From assembly GCA_023238725.1 (NCBI GenBank), contig CM041543.1, forward strand, positions 24,063,010-24,127,009: a stretch of DNA of 64,000 bases, written 5' to 3'. The notes below the pieces were generated by a model that ran no database searches, was not told the origin of the DNA, and saw only the letters and a program-made list of their open reading frames with translations. This stretch comes from Scortum barcoo. Taxonomy: Eukaryota; Chordata; Actinopteri; Centrarchiformes; Terapontidae. Positions 31,556 to 42,811 of the stretch are shown here, one piece after another. Every line of letters starts with the position of its first letter. Positions within the stretch are counted from its first letter, which is position 1. The translations under genes were made by a program, and so were the position numbers.

Positions 31556-34036
31556 GTGGGGGGGCGGCTCACAGCTGTGGACCAGGTTTATGGTTTTCAG
31601 GACTCACTGAGGTTTGAGGGCCTCTGAACTGTTTCCCAACGTTGTCGACAGGAAGAAACAAAAAGCTGCTTCATCAGGAAGGAAAGGGAAACTTTTCTTC
31701 ACTTTTAACAGCAACACACACCCCGAGTCTGAACACACAACGCACACACACACGTTTGGATTCAGAGTTCATTCAGTCTCATTGGAGCTGCCTCTGACCT
31801 TTGACCTCAGTGAAAGCTGCTGGATGACTTTATTTAAAGCTTTTAGTTAATAACCTACAAAGACACAAACAGCTGAACCTTTACTGAAAGATGAGAAAAC
31901 TTTTCAGGAATAAAAGGTGTAAAAAAAGAAGAAGCCACTGAAATGTTTTGTGTTGAAATGAAAGAAAGGACAGTTCCATTCATGTTTCCAGTTCAAAGCA
32001 TCGTCTCAGTCCCAGTGTGTGATTATTGTCCTCATGTCTCCAATATCCGCTCTGAGCTCCACTCCAGCTTCTTGTTTGAGGCGTTCAGTGTTTGATTTCT
32101 TCATCTTCATGAAGACCTTTCCGAGCTTGTTAAATGTTGTGAATCTGTGAAGAGTTTCAGCGTGTTCAGTAGTTTTCAGGACAAACATGAGCTCAGTTGG
32201 AGTCTGATCAAAGCGCCGACAGTCTGCAGAGGACTGAAGCGAGCCTCGTGTCGCTCAGACGTTCCTGTTTCCCGTCGGCAGCGTCGGGCGGTCGAAGCTT
32301 CGACACAAACAGACGCTGAGCTGAAAAGGCTCAAACTGAGTCCAAAGACGTGTTAAAGTCGACGCCTGAGTTCTGGGTGAGCTGCAGCGACCGAGTGTTT
32401 TCAGTCCCGAGGCCTCGGAGGAGGATTTGTTGTTGTTCTCCACCTGATGACTGTCGTGCTGCGAGTCACCTCTCTCTCTTCTCCTTCACACTGTTGAATA
32501 AACTTTATTGCCACTGGACTGAGCGTCAGTGTGTCCACGTGGAGGTCTGTCTGTTCAGCGCCAGAATAAAAGCTGACACGTCTCCAACATGAAGTCAGTG
32601 AACACAACATAGAAGAGTCGCTCTGTAGTGAAGTTTTTGGAAAGTTTGCATTGTTTGAGGAAGGTGAGGCTCTTTAAGGTGTAAGTTAGTGTGATTTCTG
32701 ATTATTGTTGAACAGGATACAAACCTGCAGGTGGATTGATTGATTGATTCCCACGGTGCAGTGTTTCTGAGCTGACACACATTAAAGTCACCACATGGCT
32801 TTGACCTGTGAAATAACACAGCAGATAAGAAAGTCAAACACACACCATGATCACATATGTAAATATAGCAGCCTGCAGTCAGACACGTATGTGCTCCTAA
32901 ATCTGAGCCTGACTGAGCTGCTCAAACTGAGACAGACGCTGAGCGAGGCTACGAGCTGCTCAGGACCTTCTTCAGTGTCTCTGTGAGCATTTGCTTCCTG
33001 TTGGCTCTTGTTTCTGCTCAACGTTTCAAATAAACGTCATTAAAAAGTGACGGTGGGACTGATGAGAACCAAAGAAGAGACGTCGATATCACACGTGGTG
33101 ACTTTTAAACATCAGCATCATTAAACGAGCGTAACCTGTGATAACGAGAACATTTCAGGCTGTAGAAATGTAAAAGAGGAGTTTATTGCCTGAACAGTTC
33201 CAGGCTGTCAGAAGATGTTTATAGAGGTCCTTGAAGGGTCTTCAGGGTCCTTGAGGAGATTCCAGGAGTCTGTGAGGAGGTTCGAAGGGTCTCTGCTGGA
33301 TTTCCACGGTTTCTCGTGGAAAGAAGTGCAGATGATCATCTGGTGTCTGTGATGTGATGGTTAAAATGGACAGACTGCTCAGGAGCAGCTTCAGTGTCTG
33401 AACCACTCTTCAGCTTGATTTGCATGAAATCAGCTGATCAGCCAGCACTCATCAGGCTCATTTCCCTGCAGCCTCGACAGCTCCATGACATTTTACTGAA
33501 AGAGGACCATGCATTTAGATTTGATTGGATGAAGTTTGTTCTGAAGTTTGTTTCCTGTTCAGGAATTGAAACATTTTTATATTTACTGCTGTGAACTGTT
33601 GTTAAAGGCAGCGAGTTTAAAGTTGAACACAGAAGTGTGGTTGAAGTGAGAGACTGTTTTAGTGTTTTAATCAGGTTTTATCTCCTTTAACAGTGAAGAT
33701 TTGATTGGTGATTTTCCTTTGTTGTGTTTGTATTTCTGCGTATTAGATTACTTAGAACAGATTTTATTCATTTGAGTGGACGTCCACTGTAAACCAGTCA
33801 CTTCTTAACGTCTCCATCAGGCCTCTTCCCTCCAATATTTCTGCTGTCTGTGAATGAGAGGACATTTTCCACATAATGTGATTGTTTTCTTTGAATGCAG
33901 CACAGAGAAAATAGTTTCTGCAAAAACATGAGAACTCTGCAAACACGCAGCAGTTTACTGTTGTCAGAAAACGAACACACACCTCCATCAGATCAGAGAC
34001 ATTTGAACCCCCCCTGACTGAGCCTGTCCTCCTCAG
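30946..34036. other. Intergenic or intronic region, no gene recognised
   Basis: A short direct repeat containing TTAAGTCATTAAGGACAAAAATGTCC recurs at about 30975 and 31333 (only the core is alike). A GT microsatellite lies at 31519-31554. The moderately GC-rich part 32150-32620 has short open frames with exon-like composition, but no family resemblance. It may be intron of the ASAP2-like gene fragment. Confidence 0.4.
31519..31554 (+). repeat. (GT)n microsatellite
   Basis: About 18 GT units, followed by a G run. Confidence 0.95.
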
Positions 34037-34109
34037 GTCCTGGACGTGGACCGATCGGTTCTGTACAAGATCAAGAAGTCGGTGAAGGCCCTCAACACGT
34101 CTGGTCTGG
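34037..34109 (+). CDS. Lone exon resembling ASAP2 BAR-domain exon
   Basis: A 73-base open stretch between a strong acceptor (TGTCCTCCTCAG) and donor (G|GTGAGTG). It encodes VLDVDRSVLYKIKKSVKALN then TSGL, plus one base of the next codon. From memory of the family, this closely follows the start of the BAR domain of ASAP2 (an Arf-GAP with SH3, ankyrin and PH domains), where LDVDR-VLYK-KKSVKAIN-SGL is followed by A. The dangling G would complete an Ala codon, so the phase agrees. No neighbouring ASAP2 exon is visible in the window. It could be one exon of a long-intron gene that hosts or borders the NLR cluster, or a duplicated fragment. Family assignment is by recall only. Confidence 0.6.
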
Positions 34110-36173
34110 GTGAGTGAAAGCGTCTGACCTCAGTCTGTGCAAAAATAACGACGCCTCTCAACCACAGACCTCGCTCGAGCTGTCACTTCCTGTCTGCTGC
34201 TCACACACAAACTAACACACCTAAAGTCCGTTTATGAAATCTTCTTTGTTCCAGACTTCATCAGGTCATCGCTCATCTTCTGTAACTCTCCTCAGTTTGT
34301 GATCGCTGTCTGTCTGTAGATGCACCAACATACACAGTCACTGACTCCATGGCAGCATTATACTTTCTGCTTGCATGATGGGAATTGTAGTCCTGAATCA
34401 CAGAACACGTCAGTCCCAAACAGAGCAGTGGGAACAGCTGGCGGTGCGTTCAGGTGCTCCATGTCAGTGTGGTGGCTTTGTGTTCAGGCAGGTGGAGTCT
34501 CACCTCCAAACATTCCTGTCATACCGCTCTCCTGTCCCAGCATGCCGAGGGAGAGACGCCCGCCTCGACGGCCTCCCTCTGGCACCAAGTTGGTTCTTCA
34601 GACGGCTTCAAACTGGTGTCAAAGTCTGAAACGAGTCACCATAAAAACATAAAGACACCATGAGAGCGTCCTGAGGTTTCTCAGGTTTGGTACATAACTA
34701 ACAGAAATAACACATTTCACATTAAAAGCAGCTCTAATGTGAATCTTTATGTAAACAGTGAACAAAGTGACAGCTGCAGCTTCAGCTCGTTGTTCATCCG
34801 CCCGCCAACAACTTCACTGTTCAGGCTGATTCAGCGCTTCACACACAAAACTGTCACATGATGAAATGGACGCTTTGTAACCATTTTTCCCAGCAGTCAC
34901 TGCGAATGAAGGAAAAACAGTTGCAGATACTTGAATTGATGTGGCACTTCATCTTCACACATTATATATCTATATATATCTATATATAAATATATAGCTG
35001 TTATTGTAGACGCTGTTATCTTCTCTTCATCAGCTGCTCTCATTGTAGGACAGCATGTTTACATTTATATTTATATTTATATTTATATTTATTTTTTTAT
35101 ATTTATATTTATATTTATATTTATATTTATATATTTATTTTTTATATTTATTTTTTATATTTATTTTTTATATTTATATTTATATTTATATTTAGTTCTT
35201 GGTGCTGTAACGAAACCATAAAGAATCATCTTAGTATGCTGTTTGGCCAAAAGTATTAAAGAGTATTCTGATTTTGATTATATAGTACACACACACTGTC
35301 TTTATATAAATTGTCCTCACAAACAGAGTGAAAAAAGACTGTATGTCATGTTTTTAATGATACTGCTCCAGGATCAGCTCCAACATCCGACATTGCTCCT
35401 CATGTTACCTGGACTTTGTATTTGAAACAGTTTCTTGGATCAATGAGTTTTATCCGAAACTGTGTGATAGTAGAGATATTTAGATATGACAGAGTTTTCA
35501 CTTTCTTGACAGCTTATTTATTGTCATTTGATGTTCTGGTTATTTGGTGGGTTTATGTACATTGACTGTATATTGAATGTAAACAACCTGCTGATAAGAA
35601 AATGCTATTTAACCATTTACATCCTTGTTTCCTTTAAGTTCTCTAGAACATCTTGAAATGAAGAATGAAATTACATTTACATCAAACAATCATCAAAAAT
35701 AATACATTCATAAATAATACATAAAAACCTTACATTGATTGATGTCTCATCAGTGACGCTGCTCCTGATCTTCGGCTCATTGGATGGTTAGTTTGCACCA
35801 TCTAGTGGACAGATGGTGGGGCTGCACCACCTGATTAATGCTGTCTTTGACACTGAGTGGGTGTAGATGTTGTAGGAAAGGTGTAACACTGTTTCATGGT
35901 CAAATGGAAAACTTATTTAAAGAAAAATGCACATTTTGTTGCAACCTTTATCAAGTATAATAACAAATAGATCACAGACAATATATACTAATCAAAAACA
36001 CTCATGTAGGCAAGTGAAAGGAACAAGGAAATGAAAATAATTCTGAGTGGCTGGAATCTGCTACAGGTTAAACTGGTTTTCACGTCACTCTGATGTTTTT
36101 CTAGACTCTGAACTTGTGAGGCTGTGACGGCGTCCTCAGATCAAATGCACACAGACACCAGGACTGAGCAGGA
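34110..36173. other. Intergenic or intronic, AT-rich
   Basis: No supported gene. 34960-34998 is a TATATATC-type stretch and 35055-35192 an (ATATTT)n minisatellite. The short open frames at 34320-34663 overlap one another and match nothing I recognise. Confidence 0.45.
35055..35192 (+). repeat. (ATATTT)n minisatellite
   Basis: Imperfect tandem TTATAT/ATTTAT units with a few T-run interruptions. Confidence 0.95.
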
Positions 36174-36261
36174 AGAAATGAGCAGCTTCTTCTCTCCCAG
36201 TGTTTCCTCCACACATGAAGGTGGAAAGTGTCTGTAAGCTGACCTGAAGTCAGTTCAGCAG
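36174..36261 (+). other. NLR copy 2, 5' exon
   Basis: Shares its sequence and donor (CAG|GTGAGA) with 7047-7133. Upstream, copy 2 continues into sequence not found at copy 1, so the start of the shared block marks a duplication or recombination edge. Probably 5' UTR. Confidence 0.6.
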
Positions 36262-36776
36262 GTGAGAATCCTACCAGAGGAATCTGTAAATGTTTGATCA
36301 TCAGGATCACTTTGATCACATTGTGCTGTATCACTGTTTAACTGGACAGTAGAAATGTTTCTTCATGCTGATTGGCTGTTTCCAAATATCTCTTTGAAAT
36401 CTGCTGTCCAGTTTCTCTGCCAGTTAAAGAAGCGTGACTTTAGAAAGATTTACATGTAATATTGTTTGAGTTTGTCAAGTGGAATCAGCAGCACTTTGAT
36501 TGTAATGTGAACTCACATCATCAGTGAAGAATGCAGGAAGAGTCTGAACTGGTCTGACAGCTTGGATCAACTTGGCTCAGGTTTCTCTTTGAACTGTTAA
36601 TACTCTGAAGTGAAGTGATCAAATACAGCCATCTTCCAACACTGACACTGATCTGGTTTCACTCAACAGCCTTTAGCACAGTCTAGCTCTCAACTTATTG
36701 ACAGTAATGAGAAGTGATGTGTCCTGTGATGTAAAGCTTGTTGTAATGAATGAACATGTTGTTGTGTTTGTGTGAA

Positions 36777-36880
36777 GGTGTGGGCTCTGCTATGAATCAG
36801 TGTGAGGACAGAGAGGAGGGAGTCCCTCCCTCTAAAACCAGTCTGTGTGGGGAACATGACAGCCAGACCAAAGCTCAGAG
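36777..36880 (+). CDS. NLR copy 2, first coding exon
   Basis: After a GAAG acceptor, an ATG at 36792 opens MNQCEDREEGVPPSKTSLCG, followed by EHDSQTKAQR, and the exon ends AG|GTGAGA in phase 2. This peptide is the typical start of fish NLR-C family proteins. There is no earlier in-frame ATG in the exon. Its function is unknown; it precedes the FISNA-NACHT core. Confidence 0.85.
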
Positions 36881-36967
36881 GTGAGATGAGGATCTCCAAC
36901 TGTCCACCACTCAAATCACTCCACCATCATTATTCACACTCAAAGCTCTGTGTGTGTTGTGTTGAAG

Positions 36968-37112
36968 GCCAGAGCAGCAGAGACCAGACTGTCCTGGACC
37001 TGGACCTGGACCTGGACCTGGATCTGGACCCAGCTGTGTGTCCTTAAAGAGTGACCGGTCTATGAGGTCAACCTATTAACTTCAAAGATGGACAGCAGTC
37101 TGATGATGAGAT
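36968..37112 (+). pseudogene. NLR copy 2, second coding exon, one-base frameshift
   Basis: Joined in phase 2 it reads PEQQRPDCPG, a run of Pro-Gly pairs from repeated GGACCT (36993-37028), then SGPSCVSLKSDRSM. An extra A at about 37065 shifts the frame into a TAA at 37077. In the other frame the expected NFKDGQQSDD follows to the donor at 37112, and without the extra base the exon length fits both neighbouring phases. It is a true break or an assembly error. Confidence 0.8.
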
Positions 37113-37413
37113 GTAAGAATTTAAACTGGACTTTTTTTTCTTGTTTAGTATTAAAACATTTCCAGTTTCAACATAATACATTTGACCAGATACCAAAATA
37201 CAAGAAAAGCATCTGTTTCTGTATAAATAGTTCAATCTAATATTTGTAAAGAGTGTTTCATGCAGACAGAATTGTAATGAGCATGTAATCATTGTTCAAA
37301 GTGTGTGTCCTGTGTCTGTAGGAGGATCCAGCAGTGTTTCCACCAGGATCCACTAGATCACATGTAACACTGTGTGTCATTATATGTTCACAATCATCAT
37401 ATTTGCTCCACAG

Positions 37414-37492
37414 AGTTCAGCAGCAGAGATCAGAGGTTCCCATTGGTCAGTCTGTCCAGCAGGATCAAACACACCTGGACTCCATATTTAAG
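37414..37492 (+). CDS. NLR copy 2, third coding exon
   Basis: Between a CCACAG acceptor and AAG|GTGTG donor the frame gives VQQQRSEVPIGQSVQQDQTH then LDSIFK. The phase fits both sides (one base completing the codon from 37112, whole codons to 39124). The sequence is the usual linker upstream of the LLEEN helix region in this family. A short alternative exon-like stretch at 37322-37365 ends in a stop and is not needed. Confidence 0.78.
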
Positions 37493-39123
37493 GTGTGTAA
37501 ACTTACAAACACAAACACTACTGCTAATGACAACAAACACAACAACCCTGTTTCCTACAAATGACATTTATATCTGACTTTTGTTGCTTGTTATCAACAT
37601 GCATATTTGTCCAAAGAGGTTGTGCTAAAGCTAAAGTCTGGGTAAACTTAAATATTGCCTCGGTGCATTGTGGGATTCTGTGTAGTTATTGAATCCTGCT
37701 ATTTTTAACGTTATCTGCAAAGAACAACCATGAACACACTCAATGACTGCTGCTGGACAACGTATGTGTTAAACTACAAATGGAAAAATATCCTTCAATC
37801 TTTAAATCTGTTTTCCAGTCCAGGAAATCGTCAGTGAACTAAAATCATGGACGAGCATTATAAAATATAGATAAAGTCAGAGGGGATCTGTCAGGGCCCT
37901 CGAGGCCCTCAGAGAGGGCCTAAAATATTCTAAAAATAATACTTAAAAATTAATCAATTATATTTTTTTATCAATTCATAATTTGACAATCAACATCTAA
38001 ACAAAATGTTTCTGAGGAAATAAACCCTTCAAACCTGTTTATTCACTTTGTGTTGGAATATAAAGGGTTAAATAAAAAAAAGCACCATTGTCAACCAATC
38101 AGAACTCTGCTGCCTCTGCAGTTGCTAGGAAGAAAATACCTGCTTTCAGCTCTGTGATTGGTGGTCCAGCTACAAATTGTACAGAGGGCCGACCAATAGT
38201 AATTCAGTGAGAGACTCATTTCAAATGACAGTAAAATTGACCAATCATATCGTCCCTCTAAGTGGGTGGGCTTTATTATCTCTAACTTTATGACGAGTTC
38301 CTCCCGCTGTGTGGAGAACCAATCACAAGCTGGCGGGAAAAAACACCTGTGCACGAGCTAACTAGCCTGTTAGCTAACCTGTTGGTTCATGATGGAGCTT
38401 GTTAGAAACTTTACCGCTAGTGAGGAGGACATAATGGAAATTTATGATCCACTCTGTTCTCAAGATGAACATTTAATGTTGGAGTTAATCAACAAAGGAA
38501 GACCAACACCAGAGACTTTATTTTTAAGTGATGCGATCATCAAAGGGTTATTTAATTAAACATTAAGCATTTTTACACAGCAGTAAATGTTAGTCGGTGG
38601 TGGTTATTGGTATAAATGCTCGTGTTTTTAATCTGGATTTATCTTTACTATTTTTAACAAGACGGAGTGCAACAACACAATTTTGGGAAAAGTCAAAAAC
38701 TGAGGGCCTTTAATTTTTATTAAAACATAATAATGAACATTTGAAAAACAGCCACAGGTACATTTTACCTGTTGGCGGTTCAAGTGTTAAAATCTGATAG
38801 ACCAGTAGTAATTAACCGGTAACCGTTTCCCCAAATAAACTGTAACATAGCGTAGACCTGCAGGCTGCTGTGCCAATCTGATGAGATTATTTGTGTGATA
38901 ATATTGCTTGTTTGTGGTGCTGAACCCCAAAACGACGAGATCGCTGTTTCCTGTCTGTGGGACTGATGTGTGTGTGTGTGTGTGTGCTGTCAGAGTAAAT
39001 ACTGGACTACCATTGTGATCCAGTCTCCATGCTGCACTCTGTAGACCAGCAGGCTTTCAGTCTGTCACAGATGATCTGATGTTGAGTTCTACCAGTTAAA
39101 GTTCACATTTTCTTCTGTTCCAG
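37493..39123. other. Intron of NLR copy 2 holding a likely DNA-transposon remnant
   Basis: The intron is 1.6 kb. Its middle part begins near CAGGGCCCTCGAGGCCC (37892) and ends near GAGGGCCTTTAATTT (38702), GGGCC-rich ends such as those of some nonautonomous fish DNA transposons. Clean inverted ends and a target duplication were not found. It contains the small open frame described separately. A (TG)n run lies at 38968-38987. Confidence 0.4.
38389..38559 (+). CDS. Small open frame of unknown origin (56 residues)
   Basis: Starts MMELVRNFTASEEDIMEIYD and ends TPETLFLSDAIIKGLFN before TAA. It is strongly acidic/amphipathic and helix-prone, and its composition is unlike the AT-rich intron around it. 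It lies in the candidate transposon inside the NLR copy 2 intron, so it may be a leftover of that element's gene. I do not recognise the family and do not assign a function. Confidence 0.35.
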   Translation: MMELVRNFTASEEDIMEIYDPLCSQDEHLMLELINKGRPTPETLFLSDAIIKGLFN

Positions 39124-39352
39124 CTGCTGGAGGAAAATATGCTGAGTTTTGTGAAGAAGGAGCTGAAGAAGATCCAGAGAGTTGTGAGTTCAGATTACCC
39201 AGAATGCTTGGAGAGTCAGAGGGAGGATGAGGAGGTGTTGGACGGTGAGGATGAAGAGCAGAGGAGGAGCAGCAGAGAGGCATTTCTGAAGATCACACTG
39301 GACTTCCTGAGGAGGATGAAGCAGGAGGAGCTGGCTGACTGTCTGAAGAGCA
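39124..39352 (+). CDS. NLR copy 2, exon before FISNA-NACHT
   Basis: 229 bases, open, from TTCCAG acceptor to AGCA|GTAAG donor (phase 1). It encodes LLEENMLSFVKKELKKIQRV, DYPECLESQREDEE, an acidic linker EVLDGEDEEQRRSSREAF and LKITLDFLRRMKQEELADCL. This helical region is a fixed part of the fish NLR-C N-terminus. It splices in frame to 39629 (A|GA giving Arg). Copy 1 lacks it and has a pyrin exon instead. Confidence 0.87.
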
Positions 39353-39628
39353 GTAAGAGGATTTGAACAGATTTAACATGATGGAAAGAGGAAATGGAGG
39401 CAACATGGGAGAAGTTTACATTTAAAACTCTGCTGTTAATATGATGTACACATTTGAATCACATCTATGAATTCTTCTGGGCTGAAAACACAAACTGTTA
39501 AAAACTGATGAGCTGAAGAGATTTCACAGAGAAGGAAAATAAATACCATCTTGATGTCTGAAAGTTTATATTTATCAGATTGACTGTAGCATCAACTTAA
39601 TAATTACATTTCTTGTTTGTTCATTCAG

Positions 39629-41433
39629 GAACTGTTGCTGCAGCGTGTCGACGTAAACTCAAGTCTAACCTGCAGAAGAAGTTCCAGTGTGTGTTTGAGG
39701 GGATTGCTAAAGCAGGAAACCCAACCCTTCTGAACCAGATCTACACAGAGCTCTACATCACAGAGGGAGGGACTGCAGAGGTCAATGATGAACATGAGGT
39801 CAGACAGATTGAAACAGCATCCAGGAAAGCAGACAGAGCAGAAACAACATTTAGACAAGAAGACATCTTTAAAGCCTCACCTGGAAGAGATGAACCAATC
39901 AGAAGAGTGATGACAAAGGGAGTGGCTGGCATTGGGAAAACAGTCTTAACACAGAAGTTCACTCTGGACTGGGCTGAAGACAAAGCCAACCAGGACATAC
40001 ACTTCACATTTCCATTCACTTTCAGAGAGCTGAATGTGCTGAAAGAGAAAAAGTTCAGCTTGGTGGAACTTGTTCATCAGTTCTTTACTGAAATCAAAGA
40101 AGCAGGAATCTGCAGGTTTGAAGAGTTCCAGGTTGTCTTCATCTTTGACGGTCTGGATGAGTGTCGACTTCCTCTGGACTTCCACAACAATGAGATCCTG
40201 ACTGATGTTACAGAGTCCACCTCAGTGGATGTGCTGCTGACAAATCTCATCAGGGGGAAACTGCTTCCCTCTGCTCGCCTCTGGATAACCACACGACCTG
40301 CAGCAGCCAATCAGATCCCTCCTGAGTGTGTTGACATGGTGACAGAGGTCAGAGGGTTCACTGACCCTCAGAAGGAGGAGTACTTCAGGAAGAGATTCAG
40401 AAATAAGAAGAAGGCCAGCAGAATCATCTCCCACATCAAGACATCACGAAGCCTCCACATCATGTGCCACATCCCAGTCTTCTGCTGGATCACTGCTACA
40501 GTTCTGGAGGATGTGTTGAAAATCAGAGAGGGAGGAGAGCTGCCCAAGACCCTGACTGAGATGTACATCCACTTCCTGGTGGTTCAGTCCAAAGTGAAGA
40601 ACATCAAGTATGATGGAGGAGCTGAGACAGATCCACACTGGAGTCCAGAGAGCAGGAAGACGATTGAGTCTCTGGGAAAACTGGCTTTTGAGCAGCTGCA
40701 GAAAGGCAACCTGATCTTCTATGAATCAGACCTGACAGAGTGTGGCATCGATATCAGAGCAGCCTCAGTGTACTCAGGAGTGTTCACACAGATCTTTAAA
40801 GAGGAGAGAGGACTGTACCAGGACAAGGTGTTCTGCTTCGTCCATCTGAGTGTTCAGGAGTTTCTGGCTGCTTTTCATGTTCATCGGAAATTCATCAGCT
40901 CTGGAGACAATCTGCTGTCAGAAGAACAAACAAAATCCCGGACTGTCTAAAGTCTTCAGAGAGAAACCTAAACTAAAACATCTCCACCAGAGTGCTGTGG
41001 ACAAGGCCTTACAAAGTCCAAATGGACACCTGGACTTGTTCCTTCGATTCCTCCTGGGTCTTTCACTGCAGACCAATCAGACTCTCCTACGAGGTCTGTT
41101 GACACAAAAAGGAAGTAGCTCACAGACCAACCAGTCAATAGTTGAGTACATCAAGAAGAAGCTTAATAAGAATCTCTCTGGAGAGAAAAGCATCAATCTG
41201 TTCCACTGTCTGAATGAACTGAATGATCGTTCTCTAGTGGAGGAGATCCAACAGTCCCTGAGATCAGGAAGTCTCTCCACAGATAAACTCTCTCCTGCTC
41301 AGTGGTCAGCTCTGGTCTTCATCTTACTGTCATCAGAAAAAGATCTGGATGTGTTTGACCTGAAGAAATACTCTGCTTCAGAGGAGGCTCTTCTGAGGCT
41401 GCTGCCAGTGGTCAAAGCCTCCAACAAAGCTCT
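39629..41433 (+). pseudogene. FISNA-NACHT exon of NLR copy 2 (one frameshift)
   Basis: The exon opens TVAAACRRKLKSNLQKKFQC (FISNA), with QIYTELYITEGG and DEHEVRQIE following. NACHT has Walker A GVAGIGKT at 39919-39942, Walker B VVFIFDGLDECRL near 40135, ITTRPAAANQIP near 40288, and NLR winged-helix segments to FVHLSVQEFLAAF near 40860. The frame is open for 440 codons until an extra A at about 40942 (CCGGACTG against CCGGCTG in copy 1) leads to TAA at 40948. The downstream frame is then open to the donor at 41433 (LSPAQWSALVFILLSSEKDL, KKYSASEEALLRLLPVVKAS). With the single base ignored the exon is whole, so this is the best preserved NLR core in the window. Confidence 0.9.
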
Positions 41434-41511
41434 GTGAGTAGATATATAAACATTGTCAGATATGTTTGATTTCATACATTTGCATTGTGTTCATCACTCA
41501 TTTTCCTTCAG

Positions 41512-41686
41512 ACTGAGTGGCTGTAACCTCTCAGAGAGAAGCTGTGAAGCTCTGTCCTCATTTCTCAGCTCCCAGTCCTCTAGTCTGAGAGAGCTGGACC
41601 TGAGTAACAACAAGCCTGCAGGATTCAGGAGTGAAGCTGCTGTCTGCTGGACTGAGGAATCAACACTGCATATTGGAAACTCTCAG
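41512..41686 (+). pseudogene. NLR copy 2, LRR exon (one extra base)
   Basis: Same exon type as 11684-13042 in copy 1, but 175 bases instead of 174 because of an extra G near 41614 (AACAAGCCTG against AACAACCTG). It encodes LSGCNLSERSCEALSSFL and LRELDLSNN before the shift. Copy 2 has one exon of this kind where copy 1 has four. Confidence 0.83.
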
Positions 41687-41818
41687 GTCAGTGTTCAGCT
41701 GTTTAACAGTTGATCTTGGAGTCTAAATCATCTAACTTTAGGTTCATGTTCAAAACAAAGAGTTGACATCTGTAGGAATTTGTAAAACAATGAGTTTACA
41801 ATCTTTTCCTGATTCCAG

Positions 41819-41995
41819 TCTGTCAGGCTGTCTGATCACAAAAGGAGGCTGTGCTTCTCTGGCCTCAGCTCTGACCTCCAACCCCTCCCATCTGAGAGAG
41901 CTGGACCTGAGCTACAACAACCATCCAGGAGACTCAGGAGTGAAGCTGCTGTCTGCTGGATTGGAGAATCCACACTGGAGACTGGAAACTCTCAG
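41819..41995 (+). CDS. NLR copy 2, last LRR exon
   Basis: 177 bases between TTCCAG and CTCAG|GTATGG, open in the correct phase. It encodes LSGCLITKGGCASLASAL, SHLRELDLSYNNHPGDSG and AGLENPHWRLETLR. It should join a linker exon of B30.2 type, but none follows in the 15 kb before the inverted copy. Confidence 0.85.
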
Positions 41996-42790
41996 GTATG
42001 GACTGATAACAAGAGCTCACACACTACAGATGTCTGTAATTTCTGGAATTCATGTCCTTTCACTCAGGTCGATCATCTCTGGTACGTCTGTGCAGACAAC
42101 TGAATTGACAAACACATGGATCCACAGAAGTCTTATTGAATGGAAACACTCATTCAGTAGAAACATACAAACTTGGGTATAAAATAATTCTCCTTTTAGT
42201 CCAGCCAACAGCATGGCTTGAGGAACAGAAATCTCAGTGAATCAATCCACCTCTTTGTTTCAGACTGAAATATCTCAACAACGAGTAAATGTGTTGAGAT
42301 TGAATATTGTTCAAAAAATAATAATACATGATGTATCATGAATTCCTGTTGCTCACCATTAACAAATGATCAATTCACCATGCCTTCATGTCACACTTAA
42401 TATATCTTCATACATTAACTCATATGTGACCAAATTTAACTGGATTCCTCTCACATTAAAGCAGAAGATAAAAAGTGGCTTTAAAGATTATTTCATGATC
42501 ATTCATTTGCTCAACCTGTTTGTTTTAAAAAGCACACAAATACACAAAGTGTTCATCATTACTTAATCAGTACTTCACACATGAGGTCACCATTACTTAC
42601 CTGACTTGTGTCCACCCAAGTAAAGTCATTTGTAAATTATTACTTATAAATGCAAATGCATATAAATAAATGTTTTCTGATTGAGTTAATCAATATTTCA
42701 TTAAGAGTTAAAAAAGTGTCCCTTTTTAAATTCTTCGCATTGTCATTCTTAAGTCATCATCATCTCATTAATACTTCATTTTCCATTTTA
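41996..42790 (+). other. Intron after NLR copy 2 LRRs
   Basis: Non-coding, nearly identical to 13350-14150. It ends in a (TA)n stretch (42788-42811) at the edge of a Tc1-like element. Confidence 0.65.
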
Positions 42791-42811
42791 TATATATATA
42801 TATATATATAA

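Noticed and set aside
32147..32620. A candidate exon with moderately GC-rich frames (RRQRRAVEASTQTDAELKRL).
   Set aside because: No convincing pair of splice sites in phase and no family resemblance; left as unassigned.
34320..34663. Three overlapping plus-strand open frames after the ASAP2-like exon.
   Set aside because: They overlap in all three frames, have no splice context agreeing with the exon's phase, and resemble nothing known to me.
37322..37365. An extra small exon in NLR copy 2 (MRIQQCFHQDPLDHM then stop).
   Set aside because: It ends in a stop, and the neighbouring exons already join in phase without it.
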